Positions 1-4,980 of a DNA stretch of 5,750 nt are shown here, in pieces (the first letter of the stretch is position 1; every line of letters begins with the position of its first letter). Source of the stretch: an uncultured beta proteobacterium (GTDB taxonomy: Bacteria; Pseudomonadota; Gammaproteobacteria; Burkholderiales; SG8-39). Below the pieces are notes generated by a model. That model saw only the letters and a list, made by a program, of their open reading frames with translations, ran no database searches and was not told the origin of the DNA. The DNA is taken from the NCBI GenBank assembly GCA_903868285.1, contig CAIPUP010000423.1, positions 1-5,750 of the forward strand. Direction: 5' to 3'. Made by a program: the position numbers and the translations under genes.

Positions 1-1
1 A

Positions 2-1186
2 GGCGTGGACATGGTGGTGGCCACACCCGGTCGCCTGATCGACCACCTCAACAGCGGTCGCATCGATCTGGGATCGATCGAGATGCTGGTGCTGGATGAG
101 GCCGATCGCATGCTCGACATGGGCTTCATCGACGACATCGAGATGATCGCCGCGCGTCTGCCAAAGGAGCGCCAGACCATGTTGTTCTCGGCCACGCTGG
201 ACGGCGTGGTGGGCAAGCTGGCAGCGCGTCTGACGCGCAACGCCCGACGCATTGAAGTCACCGCCTCGGCCCAGCGCAAAGCCGACATCACCCAGAGCAA
301 GCTGCTGGCCGACGATTACCGTCACAAGGGCAAGCTGCTGGACGCGCTGCTGCGAGATCCGCAAATTGGCCAGGCGCTGGTGTTCACTGCCACCAAGCGC
401 AGCGCCGAGGATGTCGCCGGTGTGCTGATGCAAACCGGCTTTTCTGCCGCGGCATTGCATGGCGACATGCATCAGGGATTGCGCAACCGCACCGTGCGCG
501 CACTGCGCGATGGTCAGACGCGGGTACTGGTGGCCACCGACGTCGCGGCACGCGGCATCGACGTCGCCGGCATCACCCATGTCATCAATTTCGATGTGCC
601 GCGTCAGGCCGAAGACTATGTGCACCGCATCGGTCGCACCGGTCGCGCCGGACGCAGCGGCATCGCCGTGACCCTGGTCGGCCCGGATGACCGGCGTCCG
701 ATGCAGGCCATCGAGCGCTACACCGGTCAGCCGGTAGCAGCGACGGTGATCGCCGGACTGGAGCCCAAGAACACACACGAACCACGCAAGGGCTCGGGTG
801 ACGAACGCGCTCGCAAGAAGCCCTGGGGCGGCGGCGGTTACGGCCGTGGCCCGGCGCGCTCTGGCGCTGGTAGCGCGGGTTCAGGTGCGGGTGGTCCCGG
901 CGCGCGTAGCGGCGGTGGCGGCTATCGGGGCGATTCGCGCGGTGAATCCCGCGGCGAATCCCGCGGTCCGGGTAGCGCAGCGCGTCCGGCCGCAGGCAGC
1001 GCCACCAGCCCGTGGAGCAGCAATCGTCCGGCGCGTAGTGCTGGTGACGGTGCCGCCCGCAGCGAGCGTGGCGGCCGTAGCGACCGTGGTGACGAAGGCC
1101 GCTTCGGTGGCGGCGCGCATGGCGAGCGCGGCGGACGCGGCGACGGTGCCACGCACGGCGCGCGGCATCCGCGCGGCAAGAACTAA
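2..1186 (+). CDS. rhlE: DEAD-box ATP-dependent RNA helicase, RhlE-like, 5'-truncated by the window edge
   Basis: ATP-dependent RNA helicase of the DEAD-box family, acting in the cytoplasm on structured RNA (ribosome assembly, mRNA turnover or cold adaptation in relatives). The frame is open from base 2, so the gene starts upstream. 394 residues are visible. In order they show motif Ib (VATPGR, residues 6-11), motif II DEAD (32-35), motif III SAT (63-65), motif IV (VFTATK, about 127), motif V (ATDVAARGID, 178-187) and motif VI (HRIGRTGR, 208-215). The Q motif, Walker A and Ia are missing because they lie left of the window; by comparison with RhlE roughly 125 residues are absent. From about residue 275 a low-complexity tail of some 120 residues, rich in Gly, Arg, Ser and Ala with repeated RGG/SRG steps, follows the core. 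Such basic tails bind RNA non-specifically in RhlE relatives. Family assignment is firm; the choice of RhlE over RhlB, SrmB or DbpA rests on overall similarity and the tail. Confidence 0.93.
   Translation, partial: GVDMVVATPGRLIDHLNSGRIDLGSIEMLVLDEADRMLDMGFIDDIEMIAARLPKERQTMLFSATLDGVVGKLAARLTRNARRIEVTASAQRKADITQSKLLADDYRHKGKLLDALLRDPQIGQALVFTATKRSAEDVAGVLMQTGFSAAALHGDMHQGLRNRTVRALRDGQTRVLVATDVAARGIDVAGITHVINFDVPRQAEDYVHRIGRTGRAGRSGIAVTLVGPDDRRPMQAIERYTGQPVAATVIAGLEPKNTHEPRKGSGDERARKKPWGGGGYGRGPARSGAGSAGSGAGGPGARSGGGGYRGDSRGESRGESRGPGSAARPAAGSATSPWSSNRPARSAGDGAARSERGGRSDRGDEGRFGGGAHGERGGRGDGATHGARHPRGKN
932..967 (+). repeat. Three 12-nt in-frame tandem units in the helicase tail
   Basis: Three consecutive 12-nt units (932-943, 944-955, 956-967) encode DSRG, ESRG, ESRG. 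Units two and three differ only at their last base; unit one differs at a few positions. They sit in the RG-rich tail and look like a small in-frame duplication that lengthens an RNA-binding low-complexity segment. Confidence 0.75.
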
Positions 1187-1208
1187 GGCCGCAGCATTAA
1201 GACCCCAC

Positions 1209-1227
1209 CCCGGCACTAACTGCCGGG
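1209..1227. terminator. Hairpin between convergent genes, possible bidirectional terminator
   Basis: A perfect 7-bp inverted repeat (cccggca / tgccggg) with a 5-nt loop (ctaac) lies 22 nt past the helicase stop. The loop's first three bases are the complement of the UPF0178 gene's TAG stop, so that gene's last codons form one arm. Neither strand has a T-tract after the stem, so it is not a canonical Rho-independent terminator. It may still slow polymerase or protect 3' ends from both sides. Confidence 0.45.
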
Positions 1228-1671
1228 TAACACCCGCGTCAGAAACCGATCCAGGGCCGAAGCAAAGGCCTTGCGATCGGCATGCGTCAGGGCGTCCGGT
1301 CCGCTGGTCTGCACGCCACTGGCGCGCAGCGTGTCCATGAAGTCACGCATGTTCAGCAAGGCCCGCACATTGGCCTCGGAATAAAACTCGCCGCGCGGGT
1401 TGAGCGCATGCACGCCCTTGGCAATCAGCTCGGCGGCCAGTGGTATGTCGGCGGTGATCACCAGATCGCCGGCCTGACTGCGTTGCACGATCTCGTTATC
1501 GGCCACATCAAAACCACGCGGCACCTGCACCGCCCGGATAAAACGCGAGGGCGGCACCAGCAACGCCTGATTGGCAATCAGCGTCAGCAGCAAACCGGTG
1601 CGTTCGGCAGCGCGATACAGAATGTCCTTGATCACCCGCGGACAGGCATCGGCATCGACCCAGATCTGCAT
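1216..1671 (-). CDS. yaiI: UPF0178 / DUF188 family protein, YaiI-like
   Basis: 151-residue cytoplasmic protein matching the YaiI/YqxD (UPF0178, DUF188) family, whose members are about 150 residues long, so it looks complete. Visible family features are the N-terminal VDADACP (residues 5-11), the SRF and VPRGFDVADNEIV segment (42-62), VITADIPLA (71-79) and NPRGEFYSEANV (91-102). The clustered acidic residues D6, D8, D58 and D75 resemble the metal-site layout of PIN-like nuclease folds, to which this family has been related; activity is not established. The ATG has AGGG seven bases upstream, a modest ribosome site. It is last of three minus-strand genes and follows the solute-binding protein by 51 nt. 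It could share that transcript, but its function gives no reason for co-regulation. Family identity is near certain; function is unknown. Confidence 0.93.
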   Translation of the reverse strand: MQIWVDADACPRVIKDILYRAAERTGLLLTLIANQALLVPPSRFIRAVQVPRGFDVADNEIVQRSQAGDLVITADIPLAAELIAKGVHALNPRGEFYSEANVRALLNMRDFMDTLRASGVQTSGPDALTHADRKAFASALDRFLTRVLPGS

Positions 1672-1686
1672 CGGCAGGCCCTGACT

Positions 1687-1714
1687 CTTGCTACTTGCTA
1701 CTTTCTGCTTGCTG
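1687..1714. repeat. Heptamer tandem repeat, four units
   Basis: Four consecutive 7-nt units lie in the 51-nt gap between the solute-binding gene's stop and the UPF0178 start: CTTGCTA (1687-1693), CTTGCTA (1694-1700), CTTTCTG (1701-1707) and CTTGCTG (1708-1714). The first two are identical and the others differ by one or two bases. On the transcribed minus strand the unit reads TAGCAAG. Nothing in it resembles a terminator. It may be a slippage-prone microrepeat in the leader of the downstream gene. Confidence 0.7.
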
Positions 1715-1722
1715 GTCTGTGC

Positions 1723-2715
1723 TCACTGCTCCAGCTTGGCGCCGGTATCGCGTACCACCTTGGCCCAGGTGCTGACCTCGGTTTTGACATAGCGTGCGAA
1801 TTCGGCGCTGCTGCCACCGATGGCATCAAAGCCCACCGCCACCAGCCGCTCGCGCACATCCGGCAACAGCAGCAGCTTGTTGACCTCGCTATTGAGCCGC
1901 GTCACCGCCTCGGCCGGCGAACCAGTCGGCAGGAACAACCCGACCCAGGTGTAGTGCTCGAACGGCGTGACACCGGCTTCGGCCGGCGTCGGCACATCCG
2001 GAATGGCGGCAATGCGCTTGCCACTGGTGACTAGCAAGCCCTTGACCTTGCCCGACTTGATCAGCGGCACGGCACCGGAGAGCGCGACACTGGCCAGCTC
2101 GACTTCGCTCGCCATCGCCGCCTGTGCTGCTGCGGCGGCGCTCTTGTAGGGAATATGCGTGACGTTCACGCCAGCCACGGTACGAAACAGGTATTCCGCC
2201 GACAGATGCGGCGTGGTGCCGGCACCGGCGGTGCCGAAATTGAGCTTGCCGCTACGCGCACGCTCGAGCGCCTCACGCAGGTTGTTCACGCCCAGCTTGG
2301 GACTGGCGACGATGACATTGGGAGCCGATGCCACCAGCAGCACCGGAATGAAATCGCGCTCGGCGTCATAGCCCGGATCTTTGGTCAGGCTGACGTTGAC
2401 AGCAAACGAGCTGCTGTTGACCAGCACCGTATAGCCATCGGCCGGCTGCTTGGCGACATAGGCCGAGCCGATGTTGCCGGCAGCGCCAGCGCGGTTCTCG
2501 ATCAGCACCTGCTGGCCCCAGGTCTCGCCCAGCTTCTGCCCGACGATACGTGCCACCACATCCACCGGCCCGCCCGGTGCAAAGGCCGAAACAAAGCGTA
2601 CCGGCTTGGTGGGGTAGGTCTGCGCCTGTGCGCTTGCGATCAGCGATGGGAATACCAGCATGGCTGCGGCGAACAGCTGCGCAATCACACGCTTGCTATC
2701 AATACGGATGTTCAT
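1723..2715 (-). CDS. Tripartite tricarboxylate transporter (Bug/TctC family) substrate-binding protein
   Basis: Periplasmic solute-binding protein of the Bug/TctC family, which captures small organic acids (carboxylates, amino acids, aromatic acids) for TctAB-type uptake or signalling. The chosen ATG gives 330 residues, typical for the family, and has AGGAGA six bases upstream. An in-frame ATG two codons earlier directly abuts that site, and a TTG further up has no ribosome site, so both are less likely. A Sec signal peptide (basic n-region with K8 and R9, hydrophobic 14-27) ends with AQA at 29-31. The mature protein opens with the family's YPTKPVRF. Further hallmarks are the PGGPVDVVAR loop (47-56), IENRAGAAG (72-80), ADGYT (92-96) and HIPYK (187-191). 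It follows the metallo-hydrolase gene by 39 nt, probably in one transcript. No permease gene is visible. The ligand cannot be told from sequence; family call is very secure. Confidence 0.95.
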   Translation of the reverse strand: MNIRIDSKRVIAQLFAAAMLVFPSLIASAQAQTYPTKPVRFVSAFAPGGPVDVVARIVGQKLGETWGQQVLIENRAGAAGNIGSAYVAKQPADGYTVLVNSSSFAVNVSLTKDPGYDAERDFIPVLLVASAPNVIVASPKLGVNNLREALERARSGKLNFGTAGAGTTPHLSAEYLFRTVAGVNVTHIPYKSAAAAAQAAMASEVELASVALSGAVPLIKSGKVKGLLVTSGKRIAAIPDVPTPAEAGVTPFEHYTWVGLFLPTGSPAEAVTRLNSEVNKLLLLPDVRERLVAVGFDAIGGSSAEFARYVKTEVSTWAKVVRDTGAKLEQ

Positions 2716-2754
2716 ACTCATTCTCCTGAAACACTCAGTGATCAATTCCGGCGG

Positions 2755-3774
2755 TCATTTTGCGGCGGGCTGCAGTTGCTCGACTGCATCCCTACCAATG
2801 CGAAAGGCCATCAGGTCCTCACCCAGCAGCAACGGACCGGCATAGCTGCGACGGGTCATCTCCAGCACATCCTTTTCGGTGACGGGCGGTATCTTGGCCG
2901 TACCGAGCAGCACGAAGTGATAGAACACCGCCAGCTTGGGGCGAATACGCGTGAACACCGTACCGGCCTCCTCCGGCTTGGTGTGGTGATCGAGTATCAC
3001 CTGGTACACCGGGTCTTTCAGCAACTCGGGCCGTACCGCGGCCACCTGGTGAATCAGCAGATCCGTGCCGACGGAACGCCGAATGAGGTTTTCGCTCGGC
3101 TTGGTATCTCCCGAAATCACCACCGAGCGCCCGTCGTAGTCGACGCGATAGCCAAACGCCGGTCGCAACAGATCACCATGGTCAACCTCGATCGCGCTGA
3201 CCTTCAGGCCGTTGCGCTCGTACACCACGGCGCCATCAGTCACTTCGCTGGCCTGCACCGCCACGTTCTCGGCTTTCAGACCCTGGTCGGCAATGCGCTG
3301 GCGGATATCCCAGTCGTAGGCTTTTTCCAAATGTCCCATCATGGCGCGCGTACCGGCCGGCCCCCAGATGCGAAACGGACCATTGCGCTGGGCATAGGCG
3401 GCCTCCAGCCAACCGGTCAGCCACAAGTCGGGAATGCCGACGATGTGATCGGAATGCAAATGGGCAATGAAGACCGCATCGATGGCACCGAGCTTGACGC
3501 CGAGTTGAAACAGCCGCTGCGTCACGCCACGCCCGCTGTCGATCAAAACGTTCTGACCACCTGCCTGCACCAATACGCCCGGCCCAAATCGCCGCATCAG
3601 TGGTGGCGGTGCGCCAGTACCAAGCAAGGTGACGCGAAATTCTCCGCTTTGCAAGGGCGGGTACATGGGACTCGCCACCTGCGCCTGCACCGGGGCCATG
3701 AGATGAAGCGATGCCAGCGCGAGCCACAACAAAAACACCTGCGATACGCGACGACCTGCGGTGACTCTGTTCAT
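2755..3774 (-). CDS. Exported metallo-beta-lactamase-fold hydrolase, RNase Z/AtsA-like
   Basis: Metal-dependent hydrolase of the metallo-beta-lactamase superfamily with a Sec-type signal peptide, so probably periplasmic. The 339-residue frame starts at an ATG preceded by AGGAGG four bases away; an upstream extension of the frame would overlap the divergent gene and lacks a ribosome site. The signal (R8 and R9, hydrophobic 13-27) ends at VQA (29-31). The fold opens with VTLLGTGAPPP (48-58). Expected metal ligands are all present: HLHSDH (105-110), H199 in VDHG, D223 in SGDT and H286 in FYHF. The layout GTGxP, HxHxDH, late GYR and SGDT matches the RNase Z / arylsulfatase AtsA branch rather than true beta-lactamases. 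RNase Z is cytoplasmic and lacks a signal peptide, so a tRNA role is unlikely; an ester, sulfate-ester or phosphodiester substrate is inferred. It heads the minus-strand transcript with a solute-binding protein next. Confidence 0.92.
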   Translation of the reverse strand: MNRVTAGRRVSQVFLLWLALASLHLMAPVQAQVASPMYPPLQSGEFRVTLLGTGAPPPLMRRFGPGVLVQAGGQNVLIDSGRGVTQRLFQLGVKLGAIDAVFIAHLHSDHIVGIPDLWLTGWLEAAYAQRNGPFRIWGPAGTRAMMGHLEKAYDWDIRQRIADQGLKAENVAVQASEVTDGAVVYERNGLKVSAIEVDHGDLLRPAFGYRVDYDGRSVVISGDTKPSENLIRRSVGTDLLIHQVAAVRPELLKDPVYQVILDHHTKPEEAGTVFTRIRPKLAVFYHFVLLGTAKIPPVTEKDVLEMTRRSYAGPLLLGEDLMAFRIGRDAVEQLQPAAK

Positions 3775-3785
3775 TTCTCCTCCTC

Positions 3786-3798
3786 GTTGCATTGCAAC
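3786..3798. repeat. Perfect inverted repeat GTTGCA-T-TGCAAC, candidate operator
   Basis: Six-base arms fold perfectly around a single central base. The element ends 12 nt upstream of the metallo-hydrolase ATG, next to its ribosome site. Its near-perfect dyad symmetry with a one-base centre suits a dimeric regulator rather than an RNA hairpin, which would need a larger loop. No known regulator can be assigned from the site. Confidence 0.5.
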
Positions 3799-3801
3799 AC
3801 A

Positions 3802-3814
3802 CCGCTTTCTGCGG
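3802..3814. repeat. Short inverted repeat CCGC-TTTCT-GCGG
   Basis: A 4-bp GC arm pair with a 5-nt spacer lies three bases from the previous inverted repeat. It may form a small hairpin in the leader of the minus-strand transcript or be part of a composite operator. The arms are short enough that chance in GC-rich DNA is a real possibility. Confidence 0.35.
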
Positions 3815-3874
3815 CATGAACTTTCGGGGCGCGAATTGTGACAGACTTGCGCGGTTTTCAAGGAGCGAGGCCGC

Positions 3875-4903
3875 ATGAACCCATCTCTACAGTGCCAATC
3901 GGCGGCGCTGCACTTCGTTGCACTCGCTGTACTGGCCCGCAAGACCCTCTTGCCATGCCTGCTGCTATTCAGCGCCAGCCTGGCGTTGGCGCAATCGGGT
4001 GCGGCTTATCCGTCACGACCAGTGAAATTCATCATCCAGTACACCGCCGGCGGCCTGGGCGACACCGTGGCGCGCGCGCTGGCGCAGCACCTGTCCGAGC
4101 GCACCGGGCAGCCGTTCCTGATCGAGAACCGTCCCGGTGCCAATGGCGTGATCGCCATGGAGGCACTGGCCAAGGCACCCAACGATGGTTACACCGTCGG
4201 CATGGCAACCCAGACCGGTCTTGTAATGAATGCCGCGGTCAGAAAAAAACTACCGTTCGACCCGATCAAGGATTTCACCCCGGTGTCGCTGGTGTTTCGC
4301 TCACCGTTGTACCTGGTGCTGCACCCGTCGGTAAAAGCCAACACAGTGGCCGAACTGATTGCGCTGGCGCGACGCGAGCCCGGCAAGCTCACCTATGCCT
4401 CGATCGGTGTCGGCTCGATCCAGCATCTGGCCGGTGAGCGCTTCAAGCAACTGGCCGGCATCGATCTGCTGCATGTGCCCTACAAGGGCAGCGGCCCGGC
4501 CCTGACCGATCTGCTGGCCGGCCAGGTGAGCATGATGTTCGAAGGTGCCACCTCGGGTCTGGGCCCGGTCAAGGCGGGCAAGCTGCGTGCCCTGGCCAGC
4601 ACTACCAACACCCGCACCAGTGCCTCGCCCGAACTTCCAACCATGCGTGAAGCCGGTGTCGCTAACTTCGATATCAGCAGCTGGTTCGGCTTTGCCGTGC
4701 CAGCCGGCACAGCACGCCCCATTGTTGATCGCCTGAACGCCGAACTGCGGCTGATGCTTTCCTCGCCCGCCACCGCGCAAAAGATGCTGGCCGCGGGTAT
4801 CGACCTCACCCCCAGCACACCGGAGGAGATGGCCGAACGCATCCGTATCGATCTGCCACTGTGGGCAAAGATCGTGCGCGATGCCGGCATCGAACCAGAG
4901 TAA
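3875..4903 (+). CDS. Tripartite tricarboxylate transporter (Bug/TctC family) substrate-binding protein, second copy
   Basis: Second Bug/TctC-family periplasmic solute-binding protein, 342 residues. The ATG has AGGAG nine bases and GAGG four bases upstream. The signal peptide has an unusually long n-region: the hydrophobic core is about residues 24-38 and cleavage is expected after ALA (37-39). No better internal start is visible. The mature protein begins near YPSRPVKF (45-52). Family marks are AGGLGDTVAR (58-67, with Ala where the other copy has Pro), IENRPGANG (83-91), NDGYT (103-107), HVPYKG (200-205) and a C-terminal LWAKIVRDAGI. It is clearly diverged from the copy on the other strand, so a recent duplication is unlikely and the ligands probably differ. 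An amidohydrolase gene follows 77 nt downstream on the same strand; that enzyme's substrate or product is the natural guess for the ligand. No permease genes accompany it. Confidence 0.95.
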   Translation: MNPSLQCQSAALHFVALAVLARKTLLPCLLLFSASLALAQSGAAYPSRPVKFIIQYTAGGLGDTVARALAQHLSERTGQPFLIENRPGANGVIAMEALAKAPNDGYTVGMATQTGLVMNAAVRKKLPFDPIKDFTPVSLVFRSPLYLVLHPSVKANTVAELIALARREPGKLTYASIGVGSIQHLAGERFKQLAGIDLLHVPYKGSGPALTDLLAGQVSMMFEGATSGLGPVKAGKLRALASTTNTRTSASPELPTMREAGVANFDISSWFGFAVPAGTARPIVDRLNAELRLMLSSPATAQKMLAAGIDLTPSTPEEMAERIRIDLPLWAKIVRDAGIEPE

Positions 4904-4905
4904 GC

Positions 4906-4919
4906 CTGCGCTCACGCAG
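4906..4919 (+). other. Small intergenic stem-loop after the solute-binding gene
   Basis: CTGCG and CGCAG flank a CTCA tetraloop, two bases past the stop codon. No T-run follows, so it is not an obvious terminator. A weak intercistronic hairpin that stabilises the upstream message is possible. The rest of the 77-nt gap holds an AT-richer patch (4951-4965) and the next gene's ribosome site, with no clear promoter. Confidence 0.3.
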
Positions 4920-4980
4920 CAATGGCATGCACCGCTATCAAGCAGCAACCTGTTGTTTTAATTCATCCTTTGGAGGGGAT

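Larger units (their letters stand above)
3775..3874. promoter_or_regulatory. Divergent intergenic region serving both exported-enzyme modules
   Basis: These 100 bp separate the start codons of the divergent metallo-hydrolase and solute-binding genes, so both promoters probably lie here or just inside the opposing genes. For the minus-strand gene a weak sigma70-like match exists: TTGAAA (3861 to 3856) and CACAAT (3840 to 3835) with a short 15-nt spacer. I found no convincing match for the plus-strand gene. Two 13-nt inverted repeats sit on the hydrolase side. Ribosome sites: AGGAGG at 3784 to 3779 (minus) and AGGAG at 3861-3865 with GAGG at 3867-3870 (plus). Confidence 0.55.

Noticed and set aside
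798..1340. Ala/Arg-rich open frames overlapping the helicase tail on both strands
   Set aside because: They are frame shadows of a Gly/Arg-coding GC-rich stretch; the helicase frame is continuous with the conserved core.
1282..2034. A 250-codon plus-strand frame over the UPF0178 gene and the end of the first Bug gene
   Set aside because: It spans two real minus-strand genes and their gap, and encodes no recognisable protein.
2155..3819. A 554-codon open frame on the plus strand across the metallo-hydrolase and the solute-binding gene
   Set aside because: It lies antisense to two well-supported genes, shows no recognisable domain, has His/Gln/Arg-rich low-quality composition, and has no ribosome site; long shadow frames are expected in GC-rich DNA.
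3775..3942. Longer N-terminus for the metallo-hydrolase, with its frame open to 3942
   Set aside because: The extension would overlap the start of the divergent gene, lacks a signal-like segment, and is contradicted by the AGGAGG site next to the chosen ATG.
4241..4250. In-frame A7 slippery run (AGA AAA AAA C) inside the second Bug gene, with a -1 frame open to 4437
   Set aside because: The zero frame continues through a full conserved family C-terminus, and I see no clear stimulatory structure, so programmed frameshifting is not supported; at most it is a slippage-prone site.
4945..4962. CAAC-CT-GTTG followed by TTTTAATT as a possible terminator
   Set aside because: The loop is only two bases for a four-pair stem, so a stable hairpin cannot form, and it lies just before the next gene's ribosome site.
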